64,000 nucleotides of DNA from Lentisphaerota bacterium (GTDB taxonomy: Bacteria; Verrucomicrobiota; Lentisphaeria; Victivallales; Victivallaceae): the NCBI GenBank assembly GCA_015061545.1, contig SUWJ01000006.1, positions 36,877-100,876 of the forward strand, read 5' to 3'. Positions 25,335-34,554 of the stretch are shown here, piece after piece. The position numbers were made by a program, and so were the translations under genes. Below the pieces are notes generated by a model. It was not told the DNA's origin, searched no databases, and was given only the letters and a program-made list of their open reading frames with translations. How positions within the stretch are numbered: the first letter of the stretch is position 1; every line of letters starts with the position of its first letter.

Positions 25335-27353
25335 ATGAAGAAGGCTGCTGAAATCCGCAACTTTGCCATCGCCGGTCACGCCGGCAGCGGTAAAACCACT
25401 CTCGCTGAAATGCTGGTGTTCAAGGGTAAAGGTATTACCCGCCGCGGTACCGTTGAAAGCAAAAATACCATTTCTGACTTTACCGCCGAAGAACAGGAAC
25501 GCGGCGGATCTATCTACGCAGCCGAAATGAACACTTCGTGGAAAGACCATCAGTTCTTCTTTGCCGACACCCCCGGTTACGGTGAATTTCTGGGCGAAGT
25601 GACCAGTTCTTACGCCGCCGCGGATGCCGCATTGGTAGTTATCGACTGCGTGGACGGTCCGCAGGTAGGTACCGCCCGTGCATGGAAATTTGCCCGTCTG
25701 GCGGGTAAACCCCGCGCCGCATTTGTCAACCGCCTCGACCGCGATCGTGCCGACTTTGCCACCACGCTGGAAGCCATGCGCGGCAATCACGGCAAAAATG
25801 TGATCATTCCGCTCTATTATCCCGTTGGCAGCGAAGCAAACTTCAGCAAAGTAGTCAACGTACTTTTCGATAAAGATATCCCCGCTGAAATCGCCGATCA
25901 GGTCGCCGAATGTCGCGCGCTGTGGATGGATGTTATTGCGGAAACCGACGAAGAACTTATGATGCGCTATCTTGACGGCGAAGAACTCACCGATGAAGAA
26001 ATCGCCCAGGGTCTGGTTGCAGCGGTACACAACTGCAAAGCGATTCCGATCTTTGTCGGCAGCGTCGCCAAAGATATCGGTATTGATGAACTTATGGATG
26101 GCATTATCCAGCTTTTCCCCAATCCGCTGCTGCGTAAAGATATCAAAGATGTTGACGGCAATGCGCTGGAAATCAGCGAAAGCGGGACGGCGATCGGTCA
26201 GATCTTCAAGTCGATCAACGATTCCTTTATCGGCCAGCTGGCATTTATGCGGGTATTCTCAGGCGTATTCAAAGCCGACAGCGACGTTTACAACGTTTCC
26301 ACCCAGGGCAAGGAACGCATCGGTCAGCTGCTTTTTATGAACGGCAAAAACTCCACTCAAACTGCGGAAGCCGGTCCCGGCAGCATTGTTGCGGTTGCCA
26401 AACTTAAAGCCACCAAAACCAACCAGACGCTGTCAACTTCGGCAGATGCCAAGGCGCTGGCGCCGATCAACTTCCCCAAACCGGTTATGTCCTACGCAAT
26501 TACTGCGGTCAAGCCGGGCGAAGACGAAAAGATCGCCGCCGGATTGACCCGTATTGCCGAATGTGATCCTACGGTTACGCTTGCCCGCAGCGAAGAAACT
26601 CATGAATTGCTGCTCTCGGGCATGGGCGACCAGCATTTGGCAGTAGTGGGCAAAAAATTGCGCGAACAGTACAAAGTGGAAGCCAACTTTGCCACACCTC
26701 AGGTGCCTTACCGCGAAACGATCACCGGCAACGGCGATGCCAGCTACCGTCATAAGAAGCAGACCGGTGGTTCAGGACAGTTTGCCGAAGTTCATCTGCG
26801 GATCGCGCCCTACGAAGATGGTTACGAATTCGCCAACGAAGTAGTCGGCGGCAACATTCCCAAAAACTTTATTCCCGCCGTGGAAAAAGGTGTTATGGAA
26901 ATGCTCGCCAAAGGTCCGCTGGTCGGCTGTCCCGTGCAGAACGTTAAAGTTACGGTTTACGACGGCAAATATCACCCCGTAGACTCCAACGAAATGGCGT
27001 TTAAAATCGCCAGCCGTGCGGCGTTCAAAGATGCTATGAAGATGGCAAAACCTGTGCTGCTGGAACCGATCATGGCGGTCAAGATCATTATTCCTGAATC
27101 CTACACTGGCGATATTTCCGGCGACCTCAACCACAAACGCGGTCGTATCCTCGGGCTGACCAGCGAAGAAGGTATGCAGGTGGTCAACGCCGAAGTACCG
27201 CTGGCGGAAATGGCAAAATACGCCACCGAAATCCGCAGCATGACCGGCGGACGCGGCTCCTTTGAAATGGAATTTGCCCGTTACGAGCAGGTTCCCGGCA
27301 ATGTGGCAGGCGATATTATTGCCGCCCATCAGGCGGAAGCTGAAGACGAATAA
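25335..27353 (+). CDS. elongation factor G-like translational GTPase
   Basis: 672 residues with the five-domain EF-G layout. G1 is GHAGSGKTT (14-22). G3 is ADTPGYGEF. G4 is NRLDRD, an Arg in place of the usual Lys of NKxD. Domain IV includes KHKRGRILGLTSEEG-like NHKRGRILGLTSEEGMQ, and the C-terminus is RSMTGGRGSFEMEFARYEQV. This is the EF-G2/EF-G-like branch, not the ribosomal-operon fusA. In related bacteria such paralogues act in ribosome recycling or have no known translocation role. Start supported by AAAGGAAG 6 bases upstream. The hairpin at 27379-27410 separates it from the next gene. Uncertain: which of the EF-G subfamilies it belongs to. Confidence 0.85.
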   Translation: MKKAAEIRNFAIAGHAGSGKTTLAEMLVFKGKGITRRGTVESKNTISDFTAEEQERGGSIYAAEMNTSWKDHQFFFADTPGYGEFLGEVTSSYAAADAALVVIDCVDGPQVGTARAWKFARLAGKPRAAFVNRLDRDRADFATTLEAMRGNHGKNVIIPLYYPVGSEANFSKVVNVLFDKDIPAEIADQVAECRALWMDVIAETDEELMMRYLDGEELTDEEIAQGLVAAVHNCKAIPIFVGSVAKDIGIDELMDGIIQLFPNPLLRKDIKDVDGNALEISESGTAIGQIFKSINDSFIGQLAFMRVFSGVFKADSDVYNVSTQGKERIGQLLFMNGKNSTQTAEAGPGSIVAVAKLKATKTNQTLSTSADAKALAPINFPKPVMSYAITAVKPGEDEKIAAGLTRIAECDPTVTLARSEETHELLLSGMGDQHLAVVGKKLREQYKVEANFATPQVPYRETITGNGDASYRHKKQTGGSGQFAEVHLRIAPYEDGYEFANEVVGGNIPKNFIPAVEKGVMEMLAKGPLVGCPVQNVKVTVYDGKYHPVDSNEMAFKIASRAAFKDAMKMAKPVLLEPIMAVKIIIPESYTGDISGDLNHKRGRILGLTSEEGMQVVNAEVPLAEMAKYATEIRSMTGGRGSFEMEFARYEQVPGNVAGDIIAAHQAEAEDE

Positions 27354-27378
27354 TCTTATTGTTCCAATAAACAACTTG

Positions 27379-27410
27379 CAGAAAACGGCGGATAACCACG
27401 CCGTTTTCTG
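27379..27410 (+). terminator. 12-bp perfect hairpin between the EF-G-like and DUF4838 genes
   Basis: CAGAAAACGGCG (27379-27390) and CGCCGTTTTCTG (27399-27410) pair perfectly around GATAACCA. Only TTGTAT follows, a weak T-run, so it may be a terminator, an attenuator or a processing stem before the RBS of the next gene. Confidence 0.5.
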
Positions 27411-27434
27411 TTGTATAAGTAAGAAGGTAAAATT

Positions 27435-29291
27435 ATGGTTAAGAAAAACAAATCTCTGATATTGTCCAAGCGGACAAATCTTGAATTCGTCAATCTGCCC
27501 GATTGCGAACAGTTGGAATTGGCGGCCAACGAGCTTGATCGCCTGGTGCAGACCAGATTCAGCGGCAAAACCGAACCGGATCAAACGGTCAAAGTCTACT
27601 TTGATATCTGCGAAAACGCCAGAGGTTTTTCAGTAAAAGCAGCAGAAGATGCGTTGATCTTTTCGGCGCCGACCGCCTTGGAAATCATCTACAGCGTGTA
27701 TGATTTTGCCGAAGAATTTCTGGGCTACACCTTCTTTGAACCCGGCGTGGACAATCTTGACGAGTTCGGCGGCAAAGTTGAGCTTAAAACTACGGGCTGG
27801 CTGATCCGCAATCGGGTTCCCGCGCTGGAAGTTCGCGGATTTATTCAGGAATTTCCCTTCAGCGAAGATAACTACGTCATCGGCGACTGGATGGTGAAAA
27901 ACAAACTCAATTACGTTGAAACCTGGATGAAATTCTACGATTTTATCGACCAGGATCTGATTGATTTTTACCGTGTCCGCGGCATTACTATCGAAAGCGG
28001 TCACCACAATTTCAGCTACCTGATCCCTGCGGAAAAATATGCAGCAAGCAATCCGGAATTTTTTGCCGAAATCGGCGGCAAGCGGATCAACCCCTCCAGC
28101 AGCAAGAGCGAACTTCTGCTGAGCGAACAGCTTTGCACAACCAATCCGCAGCTGCGTGAAGAATTGGTCAAAAACATTATCGAATACGGCAAGCAGCACC
28201 CCGAAGTGACCAACATTGCGCTGATCCCCAACGACGGATTCGGCTGGTGCGAATGTGACGAATGCAGCAAATTTTACGATAAAAACCGCAAGGGAGAACT
28301 TTACAGTCTTGCCGAACACGTCTATCTGGCGGGCGAAATTTATCATGATCTGGTGCGTTACGTCTGCCGCCGTCTGCGGGAAGAAAACTGTCCGCTGAAT
28401 GTTACCATGTGCGCTTACATCAATTACTGTTATCCCACCAAAGATTTCTATCTGGAAAAGGGTATGACAGTAGAAATGGCGAACTATTGGCGCTGCATCA
28501 ACCATACGATCAACGATTCCGCTTGCCCCGTCAACAGCCGTTATGCGCAGGATATCGAAGCATGGGTCAAAGCCAAGCGCGGCGGCAAAGTGGTGATCTA
28601 TGAATACTTTATGGGTATCAATTTCTACCTTTCGCTGCCCATGATCCATACCGAAAAGATCTTTGATGAAGTAGATTACTACAAAAATACCGGCGTTGAC
28701 GGTATTCTGACCCAGTTCCATTTGCCCCATTGGAGCGTTTACGGCATAAATTACTACACGATGGCCAACGCCATGTACGGTAAAAAACGCAGCAATGTCC
28801 TGAAAAAGATGTATAAAGCGCTTTTCAACGACGATGCCGCCGAAGGCAAACGCTTCCTCAATAAGATGGATAAGCTGGTTCACTCAGCCGGCAAATGCCA
28901 CATACCTTATCCCTACTCGCTCTTCAATCGAACCGAGCTTAAGGATTACAAACAAATGCACAAGCTGGCAGTTAAACTCTATGAAAAACTGCCCCGGGAC
29001 GACTTCCGCCGCGATTTGGTGCTGTGGACCGAATACATGGTGCGGTTCAAGAGTTTCTTCGACGATTACCACGCGGGCAAAGCCGGGATCAAAGAGCTTA
29101 AAGCCTTCCGCAAATGGGTGGAAAAGATTTGCTCCAAGGGCAATGTGGTGGTGACAGATCGTTTTATGAGTTACACCGATCAAATTCTCGACAGCCTTGC
29201 CGCGGGCAAAAAGTGGATCCACTTCGGGCTGGATTGGGAAGACGCCTATGTGCTTAAACACAGCCGGGGCATTCTGAGCAAAGACGCCTGA
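27435..29291 (+). CDS. DUF4838 protein with alpha-glucuronidase-like N-terminal domain
   Basis: 618 residues, no signal peptide. Residues 1-120 resemble the N-terminal domain of family GH67 (ALIFSAPTALEIIYSVYDFA and LGYTFFEP). The middle is the DUF4838 barrel-like domain: VRGFIQEFPFSEDNYVIGDW, NKLNYVETWMKFYDF, ITIESGHHNFSYLIP, IALIPNDGFGWCECDECSKF (a CxCDxC segment). The C-terminal 200 residues are helical. These proteins are abundant in Lentisphaerota and are thought to process uronic-acid-type glycans, but no reaction has been shown to my knowledge. Absence of a signal peptide suggests a cytosolic role. Start with AAGAAGG upstream. Confidence 0.8.
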   Translation: MVKKNKSLILSKRTNLEFVNLPDCEQLELAANELDRLVQTRFSGKTEPDQTVKVYFDICENARGFSVKAAEDALIFSAPTALEIIYSVYDFAEEFLGYTFFEPGVDNLDEFGGKVELKTTGWLIRNRVPALEVRGFIQEFPFSEDNYVIGDWMVKNKLNYVETWMKFYDFIDQDLIDFYRVRGITIESGHHNFSYLIPAEKYAASNPEFFAEIGGKRINPSSSKSELLLSEQLCTTNPQLREELVKNIIEYGKQHPEVTNIALIPNDGFGWCECDECSKFYDKNRKGELYSLAEHVYLAGEIYHDLVRYVCRRLREENCPLNVTMCAYINYCYPTKDFYLEKGMTVEMANYWRCINHTINDSACPVNSRYAQDIEAWVKAKRGGKVVIYEYFMGINFYLSLPMIHTEKIFDEVDYYKNTGVDGILTQFHLPHWSVYGINYYTMANAMYGKKRSNVLKKMYKALFNDDAAEGKRFLNKMDKLVHSAGKCHIPYPYSLFNRTELKDYKQMHKLAVKLYEKLPRDDFRRDLVLWTEYMVRFKSFFDDYHAGKAGIKELKAFRKWVEKICSKGNVVVTDRFMSYTDQILDSLAAGKKWIHFGLDWEDAYVLKHSRGILSKDA

Positions 29292-29303
29292 AAAGCTGAT
29301 TGT

Positions 29304-29522
29304 TCAAACCAATACCGAGGCTGTTGCAAACCAATATTTTGCAGCAGCCTCTTTTGCTTGTCCTTCTTTAGCTTCGGCTTCATCTTTGGTTTTTAATGGA
29401 AATTCCTTACGCAAGGAGGATGCGATAGTCAGCCGGTAATAGAGATTACCGTTTTTAACTTTGCTGCGAATTGTTCCACGGAGTTTCTTCATACGACTTT
29501 TAAGATTGTTATTTGCTTTCAT
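29304..29522 (-). CDS. short integrase-like fragment (Arm DNA-binding N-terminus)
   Basis: 72 residues: basic, with KLRGTIRSKVKNGNLYYRL followed by KEFPLKTKDEAEAK and QAKEAAAKYWF. This looks like the first beta-sheet domain (Arm-type DNA binding) of a tyrosine recombinase, then stops where a full integrase would continue for 250 or more residues. Its 3' end runs into the terminator stem of the DUF4838 gene. The position, 250 bases from a tRNA-Arg with a duplicated 3' end, supports a decayed integrated element. It may be non-functional. Confidence 0.4.
   Translation of the reverse strand: MKANNNLKSRMKKLRGTIRSKVKNGNLYYRLTIASSLRKEFPLKTKDEAEAKEGQAKEAAAKYWFATASVLV
29318..29356 (+). terminator. 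intrinsic terminator after the DUF4838 gene
   Basis: A 14-bp stem (GAGGCTG.TGCAAA with its complement TTTGCA.CAGCCTC, one T-G pair) is followed by TTTT. It lies 27 bases after the stop and overlaps the 3' end of the small minus-strand integrase-like frame. Confidence 0.55.
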
Positions 29523-29634
29523 TAATACATAACCTGCAATTTACAGATTATGGCACAATACAGCACATAAAAGTCCCGAATTCAAGCGTCACGGGGAACA
29601 AATGGGGAACAAAAGTAAATTTTGAGCGTAAAAA

Positions 29635-29651
29635 TGGTACCCGGGAGAGGA
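29635..29651. repeat. 17-bp copy of the tRNA-Arg 3' end (att-like site)
   Basis: TGGTACCCGGGAGAGGA is repeated exactly at 29773-29789, where it is the CCA end, acceptor strand and part of the T-arm of the tRNA-Arg(CCT) gene. A duplicated tRNA 3' end downstream of the gene is the usual mark of site-specific integration. Here only 121 bases separate the copies, so little or nothing of an element remains between them. Confidence 0.6.
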
Positions 29652-29730
29652 CGCGAAGCGAGCCGCAACGCGGCAATATGAACCGAAGGTTCAGGAGGCG
29701 AAAGCCGCCTTATGTTGCAAAGCAACATAA
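29652..29730. repeat. five contiguous short hairpins between two tRNA 3'-end copies
   Basis: Within 79 bases there are five successive inverted repeats: CGC-GAA-GCG (29652-29660), GCCGC-AAC-GCGGC (29662-29674), TGAACC-GAA-GGTTCA (29679-29693), AGGAGGC-GAAA-GCCGCCT with one A-G mismatch (29693-29710) and TTATGTTGC-AAA-GCAACATAA (29710-29730). Four have three-base loops and one has a four-base loop, and they abut almost without gaps. No protein frame explains them. Confidence 0.7.
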
Positions 29731-29772
29731 AGATTACTCTCACGGAGGAACAAAAGAAACGCAAGTTTATTT

Positions 29773-29848
<76 letters not shown>

Positions 29849-29940
29849 TGAATCACTTTACTATAACTCAAATTCCCGAAAAAGCAATCATAATATATCT
29901 TTTATCTGCAAAGAAAACTTTTTCCGAGACAAATCAGGGC

Positions 29941-30597
29941 TCACTCGATCTTTTCTATGCTTACGCTGCTGAATTCTTCCAGCAATTTAACTAATGAAGT
30001 TTCGTCACTATTATGAGAATGACCGAACAGCAGCATTTTAACCCGAATACGATCGTGTTTGCCTTCAGCGCAGCTGGTGACAGAACAATTCATGATCTTG
30101 CAGCCGCTTTCGTTAAGCTTTTCGGTTATTCTGACCAGATCGCTGTGGCGGCGGGTCGTAAACACCAACTGGGTATTTTTAGAGTGAAAACGCTGAAACA
30201 ATATCTGAAAAAATTCCAGTCCGATCAGCGTAAACACTGTGGTAACTATGCCGATCAGATACATTCCGCCGCCGATCGCCATGCCGATTCCTGCCGCCAC
30301 CCACAATCCGGCAGCGGTAGTCAATCCACGCACGAACTGCTTGTGCATCATAATCGTCCCTGCCCCGATAAAACCGATACCGCTGACGATTTGCGCCGCC
30401 ACCCGGCTGGGATCGCCGCCCTCCCCGAAACCGTATTGCGAAACGATCATAATCAAAGCGCTGCCCAATGCCACCAGAAAGTGAGTTCGCATCCCGGCAT
30501 CTTTAGCCCGATACTCCCGCTCCAATCCAATCAAAGTACCTAAAAAACCAGCCATCGCCAGCCGCATAATCATGTTTAACAGAACTTCATTCGGCAT
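29941..30597 (-). CDS. MgtC/SapB-family membrane protein
   Basis: 218 residues. N-terminal membrane domain with the family signature FLGTLIGLEREYRAKDAGMRTH and the helices VALGSALIMIVSQYGF, VSGIGFIGAGTIMM and GLTTAAGLWVAAGIGMAIGG. A C-terminal cytosolic ACT-like domain follows (TTRRHSDLVRITEKL). MgtC proteins help in Mg2+ limitation and modulate ATP synthase or P-type ATPases in other bacteria; the role here is not proven. Start supported by AGGGGG upstream. The metY gene precedes it on the same strand, separated by a 14-bp-arm hairpin. Confidence 0.9.
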   Translation of the reverse strand: MPNEVLLNMIMRLAMAGFLGTLIGLEREYRAKDAGMRTHFLVALGSALIMIVSQYGFGEGGDPSRVAAQIVSGIGFIGAGTIMMHKQFVRGLTTAAGLWVAAGIGMAIGGGMYLIGIVTTVFTLIGLEFFQILFQRFHSKNTQLVFTTRRHSDLVRITEKLNESGCKIMNCSVTSCAEGKHDRIRVKMLLFGHSHNSDETSLVKLLEEFSSVSIEKIE

Positions 30598-30620
30598 ATT
30601 TACCCCCTGCTTTTTTTACA

Positions 30621-30657
30621 TAGAAAGAGAAAACATACGCAACGTTTTCTCTTTCTA
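30621..30657 (-). terminator. 14-bp perfect hairpin between metY and mgtC
   Basis: TAGAAAGAGAAAAC and GTTTTCTCTTTCTA pair perfectly around a 9-base loop, 26 bases past the metY stop. The 3' arm on the minus strand is T-rich, but no T-run follows the stem, so it may be a terminator or an mRNA-stabilising stem. Confidence 0.5.
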
Positions 30658-30683
30658 CAGAACAATAATTTTAACGTTTGAAC

Positions 30684-31958
30684 TTACAATCTGTTCAACG
30701 CCTGATCAAAGTCTGCCTTCAAATCTTCCACATCCTCGATCCCTACCGAAAGACGTACCAATTCGGGCTTGACTCCTGCTGCCGCCAACTGCTCATCGGT
30801 AAGCTGACGATGGGTCATGCTGGCAGGATGCAGCACGCAAGTGCGCACATCCGCAACGTGTACGACCAACGCCGCGAGTTTCAGCGAATCCAGCAATGCC
30901 GCCGCAGCCGCTTTACCGCCTTTTACCCCGAAACTCAATACGCCTGAACCTCCGCGCAGATATTTTTTGGCTTTTTCGTATTGTGAATCACCCGGCAGCA
31001 TGGGATAGCTCACCCATTCGACTTTAGGATGATTCTTCAGAAATTCCGCCATCGCCAACGCGTTGGAGCTGTGCCGTTCCATACGAAGCGCCAGCGTTTC
31101 CATCCCCAGATTAGTCAGCCAGGCATTCATCGGCGCCTGAATACAGCCCAGATCGCGCACCAGCTGCACGCGCATTTTTACCGAATAAGGCGCAGCAGGA
31201 AACGCTTCAGTGTATACCAGACCGTGATAGCTGGGGTCGGGTTCACTCAATTCAGGATATTTGCCGTTTGCCCAGTTGTAGTTGCCGCCTTCCACGACCA
31301 CTCCGCCAACGCTGGTGGCATGACCATCCAGATACTTGGTCGTAGAGTGTGTCACAATGTTGGCTCCGAATTCAAAAGGATTGCAGAGCATGGGCGTCGG
31401 GAAAGTATTATCGACAATAAACGGCAGATCAAACCGCTTGGCAACGCTGGAAAACTTTTCAAAATCCAACACCGTAAGCGCAGGATTGGCAATAGTTTCC
31501 GCAAAGATTGCCCGGGTATTAGGTCTGACCGCAGCGGCGATTTCCGCTTCGGAGGCATCGGCATCCACCAGCGTAACCTTGACCCCCATCTTGGGAAGCG
31601 TAACTGTAAACAGATTCACCGTTCCGCCGTAGAGCGCCGCCGAAGCCACCACATGATCGCCGGCTTTGGCAATATTCATGATCGCCAGCGTATTGGCAGT
31701 CTGTCCCGAACTCAACGCCACCGCCGCCACACCGCCTTCCAGCGCGGCGATTTTCTTTTCCATAACATCCACCGTGGGATTGGCAAGACGGCTGTAGAAA
31801 AAGCCATCGCGCTTCAAGTCAAAAAGATCCGCTACACTCTGAGTTGTATCGTAACGGTAAGTGGTACTCTGCACAATCGGCGCCACCCGCGATTCACCGT
31901 CTGCGGGGGTATAACCGCCCTGCACTGCCAATGTTGCCTGCTTCCAGTTTTTATCCAT
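30684..31958 (-). CDS. metY: O-acetylhomoserine aminocarboxypropyltransferase/cysteine synthase
   Basis: 424 residues, the usual length of the Cys/Met metabolism PLP enzymes of the MetY branch. Marks: VAPIVQSTTYRYDT near the start, FYSRLANPTVDVMEKKIAALEGG, SSGQTANTLA, FVDNTFPTP-like IVDNTFPTPMLC, and the PLP lysine in HSTTKYLDGHA (Lys208). The C-terminal half has RMERHSSNALAMAEFL and VRLSVGIEDVEDL. It makes homocysteine from O-acetylhomoserine and sulfide in the direct sulfhydrylation route. The substrate choice against cystathionine gamma-synthase is judged from the long form and the extra segment around residues 215-250. Confidence 0.9.
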   Translation of the reverse strand: MDKNWKQATLAVQGGYTPADGESRVAPIVQSTTYRYDTTQSVADLFDLKRDGFFYSRLANPTVDVMEKKIAALEGGVAAVALSSGQTANTLAIMNIAKAGDHVVASAALYGGTVNLFTVTLPKMGVKVTLVDADASEAEIAAAVRPNTRAIFAETIANPALTVLDFEKFSSVAKRFDLPFIVDNTFPTPMLCNPFEFGANIVTHSTTKYLDGHATSVGGVVVEGGNYNWANGKYPELSEPDPSYHGLVYTEAFPAAPYSVKMRVQLVRDLGCIQAPMNAWLTNLGMETLALRMERHSSNALAMAEFLKNHPKVEWVSYPMLPGDSQYEKAKKYLRGGSGVLSFGVKGGKAAAAALLDSLKLAALVVHVADVRTCVLHPASMTHRQLTDEQLAAAGVKPELVRLSVGIEDVEDLKADFDQALNRL

Positions 31959-31990
31959 AAAAACCTCCTGTTTCTTGCTTGTAAAATATC

Positions 31991-32017
31991 AAAAAAAAGC
32001 CGGGAATAATCCGGCTT
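31991..32017 (-). terminator. intrinsic terminator of mreB
   Basis: On the minus strand AAGCCGG-ATTATTC-CCGGCTT (7-bp perfect stem) is followed by a T-run to 31991. It starts 23 bases after the mreB stop and ends before metY. Confidence 0.8.
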
Positions 32018-32039
32018 GACTATGTACACTCTATTCAGC

Positions 32040-33077
32040 TTACTCGCTGCCGGCAAGTTTATCCAGCTCGTGCAGCATAACCCCGGTACCTTTGGCGACC
32101 GCCAGCAGCGGGTCTTCCGCCACCGACACCGGCAAACCGGTTTCCTGCATCAGCAGCCGATCCATACCGGCAATCAAAGCGCCGCCGCCGGCGAGCATGA
32201 TCCCGCGGTCGATCAATTCCGCCGAAAGTTCGGGCGGACATCCATCCAGCGTAAGCAGCACCGTTTCCACAATCGACGCGATCGGTTCCTGCAAAGCATT
32301 GCGGATTTCGTGTGCCGAAATGCGAACTGTTTTGGGCAGTCCGGCAAAAAGATCCCGACCTTTGACATCCATTTCCCGCTCATCCAGATCAGGAATCTGG
32401 AACGCGCTGCCGATCTCGATCTTGATCCGCTCCGCAGTACGTTCCCCGATAGTCAAATTGTAAACCTTTTTCATATGGTTGATAATTGCGTTATCAAACT
32501 CATCGCCGCCGACACGGACGCTGTGAGCAGCCACAATGCCATCCAGCGAAATGACCGCCACTTCCGTAGTACCACCGCCGATATCCACGATCATATTACC
32601 GCAGGCATCATCTACCGGCAAGCCGACTCCGACCGCCGCCGCCATCGGTTCTTCCACAATATAGACCATCCCTGCCCCGGCGCGTTTGGCACTGTCTTTC
32701 ACCGCACGGTTTTCAACTTCTGTAATTCCCGACGGCACCGCGATCATCACCCGCGGATTGAGCAGCCGCTGACGCCACGGCACCGCTTTGCGTGCTTCGT
32801 TGATAAAGAAGCGCAGCATCTCTTCGGTAACTTCAAAATTAGCAATAACGCCATCTTTCATCGGCCGCACGGCGCGGATATTTTTAGGAGTAAGCCCGAC
32901 CATCCGTTTAGCGGCGCTGCCTACTTCCAGAACCTCTTTGGTATTCTCGTTGATTGCCACGACTGAAGGCTCGTTAAGTACAATTCCATGATCCCGCACA
33001 AATACCAGACAGTTGGCTGTCCCCAAGTCTATACCAATATCCGCCTGAAAAAATTTGGATAATTGCGAATTAAACAT
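32040..33077 (-). CDS. mreB: rod shape-determining actin homologue MreB
   Basis: 345 residues, standard length. Actin-fold nucleotide motifs: GIDLGTANCLVF (phosphate 1), MIVDIGGGTTEVAVISL (phosphate 2), GIMLAGGGALIAGMD (adenosine). It also has AKRMVGLTPKNIRAVRPMKDGVIANFE, typical for MreB. It forms membrane-bound filaments that organise lateral cell-wall synthesis. A rod-shaped or at least MreB-dependent cell plan follows. mreC/mreD are not adjacent, unlike in many bacteria. Terminated by the hairpin at 31991-32017. Confidence 0.96.
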   Translation of the reverse strand: MFNSQLSKFFQADIGIDLGTANCLVFVRDHGIVLNEPSVVAINENTKEVLEVGSAAKRMVGLTPKNIRAVRPMKDGVIANFEVTEEMLRFFINEARKAVPWRQRLLNPRVMIAVPSGITEVENRAVKDSAKRAGAGMVYIVEEPMAAAVGVGLPVDDACGNMIVDIGGGTTEVAVISLDGIVAAHSVRVGGDEFDNAIINHMKKVYNLTIGERTAERIKIEIGSAFQIPDLDEREMDVKGRDLFAGLPKTVRISAHEIRNALQEPIASIVETVLLTLDGCPPELSAELIDRGIMLAGGGALIAGMDRLLMQETGLPVSVAEDPLLAVAKGTGVMLHELDKLAGSE

Positions 33078-33210
33078 AACCTAACCGAAACTCCATATCC
33101 TTTTTACATTAAATAACAATCTATATTCAGCATAATGTATATCTGTTTTACAATAAAAACAACAACGCAAACTGTTTTTTTTGACTTTTTTTCCGAAAAC
33201 CGCACTTTTT

Positions 33211-34257
33211 TCAGCGTTTTGCAGGGCCTGTGGAGCCGGGAATCAGATGTTTGGGCAACAAACCGTAGTTTCCGCTGTGTCCGTTATTTTTCACCACCGT
33301 AGGTCCTTTGAGCTGTTCATATCTGCTGCCGACTCCGGGACGGGGCGGCAAAGGCGGCAGCGGTTTGGGTCCATGAGGCTTGGGACCATGAGGTTTGGGT
33401 CTGTGCGGTCTGGGGCCGTGGGGACGCGGTCCGTGCGGTTTGGGTCCGTGGGGCCGGCGCGGAACCACCCAATACCAGCCATCCAAATCGTTATCATCCT
33501 CATAGTAGAAGTAATTGTTCACGACCTGACCGGCAGCCTCATTCCGACTAAAGTTTTCTTTGCTGTCATCATCATCATCACTGTCAGCTTCAAAGAGATC
33601 CATATCTCCCAGCGATGCCGCCACCAGCTGCAACGCAGTCTTGTTGGCTTTTTCCTGACTGGCAGCATAAATCCATAAAGTTCCATATTTTCCGTACTGT
33701 CCGGAAAATCCGACGGGGTAAACCTTGAGCTTGAAACTTTTTACTTCAGGATATTTTCCGGCAATAAAAACATACTGCCCGCTTTTAAATTTGGAATCAG
33801 GATAACTGCCGACGACTTGCGCCACCGCGCCATTTTTATCGTTGGCAACCACCGTAAAGTCAGCCATATCGGCTTCCTTAGCGATCGCCTCTGCCAGCTG
33901 CTTGCGGAATCCGGTCAGCAGCAGCGAACGTTTGGCACGCTCTTTTTCATCCAGCGCTGACAACGACTTTTCAAGACCTTTTACCCATCCTGCCATTTGC
34001 CTGTCCAGAGATTGATCTTTGATCAAGGCAGAATATTTTTTCAGGACCTCATCAGGCAATACCGTTTGCGAAACCCTGACGCTGTCAGGCTTATTATCGT
34101 CCGAAAGGAATAAAACCTCAGCCACCCCGTTTTGAATAGATTTTATCCGGTAATTCTTATATACCTTACCATTTTTCAGCCGTAAATCATCACCGCAGAC
34201 CATTGCAGCAGAAATCATCAACGCTAATATACCGACAGCAGAAGCGAGATTTTTCAT
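33211..34257 (-). CDS. secreted protein with a His/Gly/Pro repeat tail
   Basis: 348 residues. Signal peptide MKNLASAVGILALMISAAMVCG. The first mature part, LRLKNGKVYKNYRIKSIQNG, resembles small beta-barrel domains found on secreted PVC proteins. A helical middle (about 90-150) and a beta-rich part (FVTVV-like DFTVVANDKNGAVAQVV) follow, then an acidic Asp stretch (SDDDDD near 225). Residues about 260-300 carry a repetitive PHGPKPHGPRPHG segment with about seven PH[GR]P units, which could bind Ni, Cu or Zn. Function unknown. Its neighbours, mreB and a tRNA, give no clue. Confidence 0.6.
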   Translation of the reverse strand: MKNLASAVGILALMISAAMVCGDDLRLKNGKVYKNYRIKSIQNGVAEVLFLSDDNKPDSVRVSQTVLPDEVLKKYSALIKDQSLDRQMAGWVKGLEKSLSALDEKERAKRSLLLTGFRKQLAEAIAKEADMADFTVVANDKNGAVAQVVGSYPDSKFKSGQYVFIAGKYPEVKSFKLKVYPVGFSGQYGKYGTLWIYAASQEKANKTALQLVAASLGDMDLFEADSDDDDDSKENFSRNEAAGQVVNNYFYYEDDNDLDGWYWVVPRRPHGPKPHGPRPHGPRPHRPKPHGPKPHGPKPLPPLPPRPGVGSRYEQLKGPTVVKNNGHSGNYGLLPKHLIPGSTGPAKR

Positions 34258-34420
34258 ATAAGACCGTCCTTTTTTTCAGACAAACTTTTCTGAGGCAATA
34301 TAACACAAGATTCAGACTATTGCCAAAAAAATTTGCTCCTGAAATTATTTTTTTTGTATTTTTATGGCTTGTTCTGTTGCAAAAACGTCAAATCAGGCTA
34401 TATTATTATCTCAGGAAGTG

Positions 34421-34498
<78 letters not shown>

Positions 34499-34513
34499 TT
34501 TTTTTGCCTTTTT

Positions 34514-34554
34514 CCGGTGTTTTGAGCTCAAACTCAATTCACCGGCTTTTTTTA
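34514..34554 (+). terminator. intrinsic terminator after tRNA-Arg(CCG)
   Basis: CCGGTG (34514-34519) pairs with CACCGG (34540-34545). Two mismatches and a further TTGAG/CTCAA stem extend it inward. The stem is followed by CTTTTTTTA. It begins 15 bases past the tRNA CCA. Confidence 0.6.
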
